The notes under the pieces are model-generated. The model worked only from the letters and a program-made list of their open reading frames with translations. It was not told the DNA's origin and searched no databases. A stretch of DNA of 33,229 nt, taken from the NCBI GenBank assembly GCA_023440865.1, contig JAEXRM010000128.1:1-33229 (forward strand), in the 5' to 3' direction. This DNA comes from Bacillota bacterium. Lineage in GTDB: Bacteria > Bacillota > Clostridia > DSM-8532. Both the position numbers and the translations under genes were made by a program. Shown piece after piece: positions 8,617 through 15,646 of this stretch; the first letter of the stretch is position 1, and the number at the start of each line of letters is the position of its first letter.

Positions 8617-9951
8617 ATGAACAGACTGCCTCTTGATTTTGTCGGCACCCTGATGGAAGCCCTGCTGATCTACTTCATCTACATGGTCGCGCATGGTCGC
8701 CGTCATGACCACCAGGTGCGTCCGCTGCGTGTCGTCCTGTTTTTCCTGCTGTTCGGCACCATGAACAACCTGGTCGGGTATTTCACGCCAACCGGCATCA
8801 GCTCCCTTCTGATCACCGTGACGGCGATCGGCATGGTGTACGGCTTCCTGCGGGCCAATCTGCTGGCCTCGGTGCTCATTGTCGTGTCGTCGCTGATCCT
8901 GGTCATGGCCATCGAGCTGCCAACCGTCATGGTGACGGTGCTGCTCACCGGCCGCACCGTCGAGGCGGTCATTGCGGGTGACGACACGTACGTCATCGTG
9001 TTTGCCGTGGCGAAGACCCTGCAGGTGATCGCCGGATACCTGCTGTACCGCAGCCGGATCTCACTGGAGCGGCTCCGCCCATTCCGGCGCGAAGCCTCGC
9101 TGATCTCCAACCTGCTCATCCAGACATGTCTTGTCGGATTGATCGTTTACATCGCCCTCAGCGGCAGTGCCACCGGTGAACATCAGACGCTGTATGCCGT
9201 TTTCTCCTACGGAGGCATCCTGATGCTGTTCGCTTTCGGGGTGCTTGACCTGTTGGAGCGGAACCGGGCTGTCAGCATCATGGCGGACTATCAGGTCAAG
9301 GATACCCAGATTCAGCAGATGAAGGAGGCGACCGCGGTCATCCGGCGCGAAAAGCATGATTTCGCCAACCACATCGCCACCATCCAGGGCATCGTCTCGA
9401 TGAAGCGCCCCAATGCGCTTGATGCGATCGGAGCGTATCTCGAGAGCGTCGGCATTGAGCTGCAGCGCACCTTCCGATCCTTCGACACGGGCAACGACTA
9501 CATCGACGGGCTGTTGGCCCTCAAACACCACAAGGCGCAGGAACAGGGCATCGATCTGCAGGTCGACGTTGCGGCACCGTTCAACCTGCTGCGGGTTCCC
9601 CGTACGGAGTTGATCAGCGTGGTCAGCAACCTGGTTGACAACGCATTCGATTCCTTTGCCGGCATGGAGGTCGACGGCCCTGTGGTGCAGGTCGAGACGC
9701 GCCTTGAGGGGGGGCAGTTCCTGCTGTTTGTCCGCGACAACGGCAAACAGATTCCCATGGAGATCAGCGAGCGCATCTTCCAGGAGGGCTTTTCCACGAA
9801 AATGAAGCCGGAGGGAGAGCGGGGATACGGTCTGGCCATCACCCGACGCATCATCGAGCAGCACAGGGGGACCATCCAGGTCGTCAGCAGCCAGCGGGAG
9901 ACAGAGTTCCAGATCGTGTTGCCAGCGGTTGAGAAGAAGGCGGCCATATGA
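8617..9951 (+). CDS. agrC: AgrC-like sensor histidine kinase
   Basis: Probable receptor kinase for the peptide encoded upstream. It is 444 aa with six or seven membrane helices in the first 205 residues, then a coiled-coil dimerisation helix. The HPK10-type phosphoacceptor motif is REKHDFANHIATIQ (His247), followed by a GHKL ATPase domain with NLVDNAFDSF, VRDNGKQIP and GYGLAITRRI. ATG 8617 is chosen because the first helix begins five residues later and AAGGAAG lies 11 bases upstream. ATG 8593 is possible. TTG 8503, inside the peptide gene, has a strong AGGAGG and would add 38 residues. It overlaps the AgrB gene by four bases (ATGA). No AgrA-type LytTR regulator is in the window, so its output partner is unknown. 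Confidence 0.87.
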   Translation: MNRLPLDFVGTLMEALLIYFIYMVAHGRRHDHQVRPLRVVLFFLLFGTMNNLVGYFTPTGISSLLITVTAIGMVYGFLRANLLASVLIVVSSLILVMAIELPTVMVTVLLTGRTVEAVIAGDDTYVIVFAVAKTLQVIAGYLLYRSRISLERLRPFRREASLISNLLIQTCLVGLIVYIALSGSATGEHQTLYAVFSYGGILMLFAFGVLDLLERNRAVSIMADYQVKDTQIQQMKEATAVIRREKHDFANHIATIQGIVSMKRPNALDAIGAYLESVGIELQRTFRSFDTGNDYIDGLLALKHHKAQEQGIDLQVDVAAPFNLLRVPRTELISVVSNLVDNAFDSFAGMEVDGPVVQVETRLEGGQFLLFVRDNGKQIPMEISERIFQEGFSTKMKPEGERGYGLAITRRIIEQHRGTIQVVSSQRETEFQIVLPAVEKKAAI

Positions 9952-10628
9952 ACCGGGTGGTGCGCCGCCTCGCGGCGTCCATCGAGGCGGCGCGCCCGTC
10001 CGCGAACGAGCAGGAACGACAGGCCCTTGCCTACGGGCTTTCCGTTCTCTGGAACGATCTGACCAAGCTGCCACTTCTGCTGCTGGCCTTCTCGATCCTG
10101 TTTTCCTTTCGCGAGGCCTTGACGGTCATGGCGTTCTGGTCAATCCTGCGCATCTGGATGGGCGGCTACCACAGCCGCACGTGGCTTGGCTGCTTCCTGT
10201 CCGCCTGCTGCAGCTACCTCGCGAGCCTGTTTCTTGCCCGCTGGCTGCATCCAAGCCCCTGGCAGCAGGTCTTGCTGCTGGCAGCGGGCTTGTTGCTTGT
10301 CATGATGCTCGCGCCGGTGGATCATCCGAACAAGCCCATCCGCTCCGCGGGGCGGCGCAACCGCATGCGTTGGACCGCAAGCATCGCCTTTGCGGTCGAA
10401 TCCGTCCTGGTTTTCCTTGTGCCGCCGTGGGCGGGCCGGATCGGCCTGTGGACGCTGCTGGTTCTTGTTACGCTGATGGTTGCCGGGGGTATCCAGAAAA
10501 AGATGGCTGACGGTTCGAACGATCAGGGTGCGGGTGGTCCGGCACAACGGACAGATAGATCTGATCCCGGCGTGCCCGGAACAAGCCGGGCGGCCGACAA
10601 GGAGGAATCCGATGGAATTGAGGATTGA
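9948..10628 (+). CDS. agrB: AgrB-like peptide-processing membrane protease
   Basis: Integral membrane cysteine endopeptidase that removes the C-terminal tail of AgrD and cyclises the signal. It is 226 aa. The catalytic pair is present: His75 in GGYHSRT and Cys82 in WLGCFLS, the same seven-residue spacing as His77 and Cys84 of S. aureus AgrB. The family motif APVDHPNKPI follows. About four to five helices are visible. The last 40 residues are hydrophilic and unrelated to the family core; they partly result from reading over the start of the next gene, which begins 17 bp before this stop. The 4-bp overlap with the kinase gene implies translational coupling. Confidence 0.9.
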   Translation: MNRVVRRLAASIEAARPSANEQERQALAYGLSVLWNDLTKLPLLLLAFSILFSFREALTVMAFWSILRIWMGGYHSRTWLGCFLSACCSYLASLFLARWLHPSPWQQVLLLAAGLLLVMMLAPVDHPNKPIRSAGRRNRMRWTASIAFAVESVLVFLVPPWAGRIGLWTLLVLVTLMVAGGIQKKMADGSNDQGAGGPAQRTDRSDPGVPGTSRAADKEESDGIED

Positions 10629-11451
10629 CAGCACACTCCGGCTCAACAACGGCGTGGAGATCCCCCGGTTGGGACTGGGTGTCTTTCGCGCGGGAAGCGA
10701 CAAGGAGACGGCCGAGGCGGTCCGGTGGGCGCTGGAGGCGGGCTACCGCCATATCGACACCGCCGCCGCATACGGCAACGAGGCGGGTGTCGGGCAGGCG
10801 ATCCGCGAGAGCGGGCTGCCGCGCGAGGCGGTTTTCCTGACCACAAAGCTCTGGAATGACGATATGCGTGCGGATCGGCAGCGGGAGGCGTTCGAGGCGA
10901 GCCTGCGTCGTCTGGGCGTTGAATATGTCGACCTCTACCTCATCCATTGGCCTGTCAAGGGCAAGTATGTGGCGTCCTGGCAGGTGCTGGAATCCCTGTA
11001 CCGGGAAGGCCGCATCAGGGCCATCGGGGTCAGCAATTTCCTGGAGCACCATCTCGATGATGTCATGCGGGTTGCGACGGTCACGCCCGCCGTCAACCAG
11101 CTTGAATGCCATCCCAGGCTGACACAGGAGCCGCTGAAGGCGTATTGCGCGCAGCTCGGCATCGCGTTCGAGTCCTGGAGTCCGCTTGGGGGAAGCCGCG
11201 ACGGCAACCTGACGGCCGATGCGACGCTTGCCGCCATTGGCAAAAATTACGGCAAGAGTGCGGCACAGGTCATATTGCGCTGGCACCTGCAGCGCGACTT
11301 GATTGTCATTCCCAAGTCCACTCACCGGGAGCGCATCCGGGAGAATGCCGCCTTGTTCGACTTTTCCCTCTCCGACGCCGATATGGCGGAAATCGGTGCG
11401 ATGAACCGGGATGAACGGGTGGGCGCGCATCCCGACACGTTCACCTTCTGA
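10612..11451 (+). CDS. Aldo/keto reductase
   Basis: NADPH-dependent carbonyl reductase of the aldo/keto reductase superfamily, 279 aa, cytoplasmic. The catalytic tetrad is recognisable: Asp and Tyr in HIDTAAAYGNEAGVG, Lys in FLTTKLW and His in DLYLIHWP. IGVSNFLEHHLDDV, LECHPRLTQ and the cofactor-binding IPKSTHRERIRENAALFDF complete the pattern, close to the 2,5-diketo-D-gluconate reductase group. The start at 10612 has AAGGAGGA a few bases upstream. It overlaps the AgrB gene by 17 bp and so looks like part of the agr-like transcript. Whether it relates to signalling or merely sits at the operon end is unknown. Substrate cannot be assigned. Confidence 0.92.
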   Translation: MELRIDSTLRLNNGVEIPRLGLGVFRAGSDKETAEAVRWALEAGYRHIDTAAAYGNEAGVGQAIRESGLPREAVFLTTKLWNDDMRADRQREAFEASLRRLGVEYVDLYLIHWPVKGKYVASWQVLESLYREGRIRAIGVSNFLEHHLDDVMRVATVTPAVNQLECHPRLTQEPLKAYCAQLGIAFESWSPLGGSRDGNLTADATLAAIGKNYGKSAAQVILRWHLQRDLIVIPKSTHRERIRENAALFDFSLSDADMAEIGAMNRDERVGAHPDTFTF

Positions 11452-11544
11452 CCATGCGTCGCCGGAGCGGCAGGTGGACGCAGGAAGACCGCGAGCCCGG
11501 AGAATGATGGACAAGTGCCCTGCTGCCGGCGGAGCGACACGAAC

Positions 11545-11582
11545 AGCAAGGGCAAGGTCGCCGATGTGACCTTGCCCTTGCT
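11545..11582 (+). terminator. Long hairpin terminator between convergent genes
   Basis: A perfect 15-bp stem (AGCAAGGGCAAGGTC with its exact inverse) closes on an eight-base loop and is followed by CTTTCCC. It lies 94 bp after the aldo/keto reductase and 30 bp before the end of the opposing GNAT gene. It suits termination of the agr-like operon and perhaps of both transcripts. The T-tract is short. Confidence 0.75.
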
Positions 11583-11611
11583 CTTTCCCGATACAGGCTT
11601 CCCCCGTCCGA

Positions 11612-12601
11612 TCAATCGGTCAGAAATGCCTCCTGATCGTACCGGCGGTCGAAAGACTCCTTTTCCCAGGAGATGACCACATCGATCTCCCAGTGGTACC
11701 GCGGGGTTTCCGCCTTCTTTTCATACCCGATGCGGGCGTAGAACTCCTGGTCGCCCCCGAGCATGCCGGTGCAGGCCGGGTCCAGTCGCATCACGCGGTT
11801 GGCGGCTTCGTGCAGGATGGCCGTGCCGATGCCCTTGCGGCGCTCCCACCACGAAACGGCCAGTGGTTCCAGCTCGCAATAAGGCAGGCGCGGATCGTGC
11901 CAGATCATGCAGAAGGCAACCGGCATGCCGGTCGGGTCGAGTACGCACAGCTCGAGGTCCTTGCGGTAGTGCTTCATGGTGCGCAGCTCCGCAAAGGCGT
12001 CCGCCCCATGGTCGCAGGCATGGCTTTCACGTCCGTAGGCAAACGATTGCCGGTGCACATTCGACAGGTAGAAAGCGGGGGTTTTGCCACCGTCGACGAT
12101 GGTGTATCCCTGCGGCAGGCTGACATCGAAAGCGGGCCGGTCGAAGGGCAGGATGAGATGGATGTCCTTGCGGTCTGTCAGTTGGAACCCGCATTGCAGA
12201 AGCATTTCCGTGAGAACCTTGTTGGACGCGGGAACCGCCATGTCCACAAAGCGCTTTCTGCGATCGGGGCCGACGGTGGCACCCTGGGTCTTGGCGAACC
12301 GGATCATGGCCGCGAGCAGCTCGCGATCCTGCGAACGCGCTTCCGAGTCGAAGAGGAAGAACACCTCGCCATCATAGTTGCCCTCGTTGATGACGCAGGC
12401 CGCCACCTGTTCGCCCTCCCGGAAAACGCCTACCGTATGCAGCCAGGCATTCCGGTAACCGGTATGGTTCGGATGCAGCCCCAGGCAGAACTCCTGGCGG
12501 CTCAATCCCCAGACGGGATGACTCCACGCGTAGGAAGCGACGATCAGCGATTCGATGGCGTCCAGGTCCTCCGGACGGTAAAAACTGCATGAGTAGCGCA
12601 T
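11612..12601 (-). CDS. GNAT-family N-acetyltransferase (two-domain)
   Basis: Acetyl-CoA-dependent acyltransferase of unknown substrate, 329 aa. The C-terminal half carries the cofactor-binding motif LAVSWWERRKGIGTAIL (R-x-x-G-x-G/A) and a closing GGDQEFYARIGYEKK segment. The N-terminal half (EDLDAIESLIVASYAW, VFREGEQVAACVINEG) looks like a second, degenerate GNAT fold, as in tandem GNAT enzymes. The start at 12601 has AAGGAGGA about five bases upstream. A possible promoter on the same strand is TGGTCA-17-TACGAT (12666-12638). It is transcribed alone, divergently from the phosphoesterase gene and convergently with the aldo/keto reductase. Confidence 0.87.
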   Translation of the reverse strand: MRYSCSFYRPEDLDAIESLIVASYAWSHPVWGLSRQEFCLGLHPNHTGYRNAWLHTVGVFREGEQVAACVINEGNYDGEVFFLFDSEARSQDRELLAAMIRFAKTQGATVGPDRRKRFVDMAVPASNKVLTEMLLQCGFQLTDRKDIHLILPFDRPAFDVSLPQGYTIVDGGKTPAFYLSNVHRQSFAYGRESHACDHGADAFAELRTMKHYRKDLELCVLDPTGMPVAFCMIWHDPRLPYCELEPLAVSWWERRKGIGTAILHEAANRVMRLDPACTGMLGGDQEFYARIGYEKKAETPRYHWEIDVVISWEKESFDRRYDQEAFLTD

Positions 12602-12637
12602 AGGTTCCTCCTTGGAGACGTTGTGGCATGCAACTGT

Positions 12638-12666
12638 ATCGTACCGCTTTTTCGGACACATGACCA
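12638..12666 (-). promoter_or_regulatory. Possible promoter of the GNAT gene
   Basis: On the minus strand, TGGTCA (12666-12661, 4/6) lies 17 bp before TACGAT (12643-12638, 4/6), about 37 bp upstream of the GNAT start codon. Position and spacing are right, but the match is modest. Confidence 0.35.
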
Positions 12667-12799
12667 TTGCCGGAACAGTCCGGAATAATTCTCGGCATAC
12701 GGGGTGGACGGGCAACAGACGCGGGTGGCGTTGCGTATGCTCTCAAGCAATGATCGCCGCATGCGGGCAGAGACTCGCGGGTATCATGGGGGACCGCGC

Positions 12800-13732
12800 A
12801 TGTTCAACAGGGAAGTGGGACGGAACAAGGATACGGGTGCACGGGAAGAAAGCCACAAGCCTGCCGCACGAAAGCTTGCCGCGCGGAGGCTTCGCCGTGC
12901 GCTGCTGCTGCTGCTGCCGGTCGTGGTCCTGATCGCGGCCCTCGATGTGCGGCTGCGTACGGTGACGTACCGTGTGGAAACCGACAAGGTCTCCGCACCG
13001 ATCCGCATCGCGCTGCTGACGGATCTGCACGGGTGTCCGTATGGCGTTGCGATGCGCACGCTGCTCGAGGCGGTCGGCCGCAGTCGGCCGGACGCCGTCC
13101 TGTTCGGCGGAGACATCTTCGACGACCGCTTGGCGGACGGGAACACGGATATCGTGCTGGCGGCCTTGTCCGCACGCCATCCCTGCTATTTCACCACGGG
13201 CAACCATGAATACTGGCGCGGCGATGCGGCGGACATCAAGCAGCATGTCCGCGGGTATGGCATCACGGTGCTGGAAGGGAACCGCGCCACGCTTTCCATT
13301 GGCGGGCAACAGGTGGTCGTGGCCGGGGTGGATGATCCGGATGCCTTTGTTGACGCGGCGTACCGCCGGGAGCCACCTGCCGGCGATGGGTTTTCCGGAC
13401 AGCTGCAACAGGCCGGAACCGGCATCGATGCGCGAATATTCACCATCCTGCTGACCCATCGGCCGGAACGGATCCGGTCGTACATGGCATACCCGTTCGA
13501 CCTCATCCTGGCAGGACACGCGCATGGCGGACAATGGCGCGTCCCCGGCCTGGTCAACGGACTGCTTGCACCGGACCAGGGCTGGTTTCCCCCATATGCG
13601 GGCGGCCTGTACGATTTTGGCAAGACCGCCTTCATCGTCAGCCGGGGGCTTGCCCGCGAGAGCACCCGCATACCGCGCCTGTTCAACCGTCCCGAGCTGG
13701 TGGTGGTGGACATCGTGCCGGCCGGTGACTGA
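12800..13732 (+). CDS. Membrane-anchored metallophosphoesterase (YkuE/YaeI-like)
   Basis: Calcineurin-type metal-dependent phosphohydrolase, 310 aa. One N-terminal membrane helix (RALLLLLPVVVLIAAL) anchors it with the catalytic domain outside. All metal-binding motifs are present in order: LLTDLHG (D-x-H), FGGDIFDD (GD), TGNHEYW (GNHE), LTHRPE and the closing AGHAHGGQWRVP. This set is typical of the YkuE/YaeI group, whose members act on lipid or phosphodiester substrates at the membrane; the exact substrate is not known here. ATG 12800 is chosen with a G-rich ribosome site; an upstream in-frame ATG at 12704 would add a poorly conserved 32-residue extension. Confidence 0.9.
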   Translation: MFNREVGRNKDTGAREESHKPAARKLAARRLRRALLLLLPVVVLIAALDVRLRTVTYRVETDKVSAPIRIALLTDLHGCPYGVAMRTLLEAVGRSRPDAVLFGGDIFDDRLADGNTDIVLAALSARHPCYFTTGNHEYWRGDAADIKQHVRGYGITVLEGNRATLSIGGQQVVVAGVDDPDAFVDAAYRREPPAGDGFSGQLQQAGTGIDARIFTILLTHRPERIRSYMAYPFDLILAGHAHGGQWRVPGLVNGLLAPDQGWFPPYAGGLYDFGKTAFIVSRGLARESTRIPRLFNRPELVVVDIVPAGD

Positions 13733-13752
13733 GCCGGCAGCCGGGGAACGCC

Positions 13753-15261
13753 TCATTTGCCGGTCCGGCCCGTCTGCGGGCTGCCGGCATACCGCACGAT
13801 GGCGTCCGCGATGGGCTCGTGCCGCCATGTGAGGCTGGCGCGGTCGATCAGGCCGAAAATCTCGCCGTCGCCCGAGAAGGCATTGTTGTCCCACCAGACG
13901 CAGGTCATGCCTCTGATGCGCGCGGCGGCGGCAAAATAGGCGGCGTGCTCCACCCGGTCCTGCAGGTTTTCCCCCTTGGCGCGGGACCCGAATTCTCCGA
14001 TGACAACCGGGATGCCCTGGCTTGTGTACCGCTTGTACAGGCTCTCCAATGCGGCATCGATGTCTTTCGTGAAGTAGGCGCTGCTGATCTTGAACCGGTC
14101 GGTGCCGCCCGACTCGGCGGGGGCTTGCAGCGCGAAGGCGTATGGCGTGTAGGCATGTGCCGATACCATGATGCGGCTGCCGTTCGGATTGGCGGCGTCC
14201 GTCGGCAGCGTGAACTCGGGGATCACGGCAAACTGGGGTGAAGCGCAGTAACCGGGCACCATGAGCCAGCGCGTTCGATTTGTCTTGCCGCTTGCCCGTA
14301 TTGTGTCGACGAACAGCTGGTTGAGCCGGTTGATGCAGTCGACGGCATCAACCCCCTCCTCGGCGGCCGTGCTGATCCACCAGGCATACGTCGCCGACTC
14401 GGACAACCGCGGCTCATTCATCGCCTCGAACACCAGCCGCTCGTCGTAGTCGCCGAACCGCGCGGCGAGCTGCGTCCAGATGCGTTCCATGTAGTGGGCG
14501 GAAGCTGCGTAATGCGCCGTGTCCGGGTACAGGAAATCCGGGTTGTTGTCATGGTGGATATTCAGGATGACAACCATGTCCTCCGCCAGTGCCCAGTCGA
14601 CAACCTCCTGCACGCGATCGAGCCACGCCTTGCTGATGACATGGTCTTCACCCGAGACATGGTTGTGCCAGGAAACAGGCAGCCGCAGGGTGCGGAACCC
14701 CTTTTCCCTGACCGCCCGGATCAGCTCGCGGGTCGTGGCGGCGCCACTCCACAGCGTTTCATACGAAAGCTCGTCGGTCACGCCGCCGTCAATGGCGTCG
14801 AATGTGTTGCCGAGGTTCCAGCCAGGCCCCATGCCGGCGACAAAGGCAAGACCGTCGGCATCGGGCAGGGGTTTCTGCGTCATGCCCAAATCGGGAATGG
14901 TGACCGGGGGGCGTGGTGAGGCGGATGTGAGTCCGTACTTGTCCGCAAGCGCTGTCTTCTCGGCAGCGTCGGGGTGTGCTTCCGCTCCGGAACCGGATGC
15001 CGTGGTCGTTGGCATGGCCGGATTGGCCGTCTGCGAGGGTCCCTGAGCCGCATCGGCATCCGGCACAGGGGTCGTCGCAGATGCTGTGGCGGACGACGGG
15101 GCTGCGCTCGGGGACCCGGGGTCTCTCCCCGTGCCGGTCGCGATGCCGCACCCCCCCAATGCCAGGGCGAGCAGGCAGACGAACGGGAGAAGCGTCCGAC
15201 GCGTGGCGACAGTGTGTGAGAAACGGGGTGTTGTGACCGGTTTGCTGCGAAGGCGCCTCAT
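13753..15261 (-). CDS. GH5 family glycoside hydrolase lipoprotein (endoglucanase-like)
   Basis: Secreted, membrane-anchored retaining endo-beta-glycanase acting on cellulose-, xyloglucan- or mannan-like chains. It is 502 aa. The signal segment FVCLLALALGGC ends in a lipobox. A Ser/Ala/Thr/Pro-rich linker of about 70 residues follows, then the TIM-barrel domain beginning GPGWNLGNTFDA. The acid/base is Glu283 in FEAMNEPRL and the nucleophile is Glu423 in VIGEFGSR. ILNIHHDN and CVWWDNNAF are conserved substrate-cleft segments. The pattern is closest to subfamily GH5_4 as I recall it, but the subfamily is inference. The start at 15261 has AAAGGAA upstream. It stands alone and is divergent from the ABC-F gene. 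Confidence 0.88.
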   Translation of the reverse strand: MRRLRSKPVTTPRFSHTVATRRTLLPFVCLLALALGGCGIATGTGRDPGSPSAAPSSATASATTPVPDADAAQGPSQTANPAMPTTTASGSGAEAHPDAAEKTALADKYGLTSASPRPPVTIPDLGMTQKPLPDADGLAFVAGMGPGWNLGNTFDAIDGGVTDELSYETLWSGAATTRELIRAVREKGFRTLRLPVSWHNHVSGEDHVISKAWLDRVQEVVDWALAEDMVVILNIHHDNNPDFLYPDTAHYAASAHYMERIWTQLAARFGDYDERLVFEAMNEPRLSESATYAWWISTAAEEGVDAVDCINRLNQLFVDTIRASGKTNRTRWLMVPGYCASPQFAVIPEFTLPTDAANPNGSRIMVSAHAYTPYAFALQAPAESGGTDRFKISSAYFTKDIDAALESLYKRYTSQGIPVVIGEFGSRAKGENLQDRVEHAAYFAAAARIRGMTCVWWDNNAFSGDGEIFGLIDRASLTWRHEPIADAIVRYAGSPQTGRTGK

Positions 15262-15469
15262 GGGGTTCCTTTCCATGTCTGCATGCGGCAGATGCCGCGT
15301 CTTGTCCTGATGAAGGCGTGGCTGGCGGTCCATGGCCTGCGGGTGAATGCATGACTCGCACCATGCCCGCACACAGTGTACCATGGAAGTGCGGTTCTTC
15401 GCAGGGGGACTGTTTCCGTCCGCGACATCGGTTCATCCGGAACTTGGGCATGCCATCCCGCAGAAAACA

Positions 15470-15478
15470 TGGTAGACT
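15470..15478 (+). promoter_or_regulatory. Extended -10 promoter of the ABC-F gene
   Basis: TGG followed by TAGACT (15473-15478) forms an extended -10 element without a good -35 at the right distance. Transcription would begin near 15485, giving a leader of about 160 nt before the ABC-F start codon. The 385-bp gap from 15262 also holds the upstream region of the divergent GH5 gene, in which no clear promoter was found beyond a TACACT on the minus strand at 15380-15375. Confidence 0.45.
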
Positions 15479-15523
15479 GGTAGCGTGTCCGATCCCCGGC
15501 GGCCCTGCCCAGGCAGGAGCGGC

Positions 15524-15535
15524 ATGGAGGCGTGA
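15524..15535 (+). other. Three-codon leader ORF (Met-Glu-Ala) upstream of the ABC-F gene
   Basis: ATG GAG GCG TGA follows AGGAG at 15515-15519 with four bases of spacing, within the ABC-F leader. A short translated leader just ahead of a terminator is the usual arrangement for ribosome-sensing attenuators of ABC-F resistance genes. Translation of this mini-ORF is inference. Confidence 0.35.
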
Positions 15536-15578
15536 CAACACGTGCGGCATGGCCGCAACCGCATTTGCACGATCCACG

Positions 15579-15608
15579 GCCGGCAGGCTGAGCGCTTGCC
15601 GGCTTTTT
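15579..15608 (+). terminator. Intrinsic terminator in the ABC-F leader (attenuator candidate)
   Basis: GCCGGCA (15579-15585) pairs perfectly with TGCCGGC (15597-15603) and TTTTT follows directly. It lies 38 bp before the ABC-F start codon and 25 bp before its ribosome site, so reading through it is required for expression. The CCTGCC segment near 15503-15508 could pair with GGCAGG of the terminator arm and act as an antiterminator. Confidence 0.65.
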
Positions 15609-15646
15609 CCGGCAGTTTTGATTCCAGCCGGACAAGGAGCCTTCCC

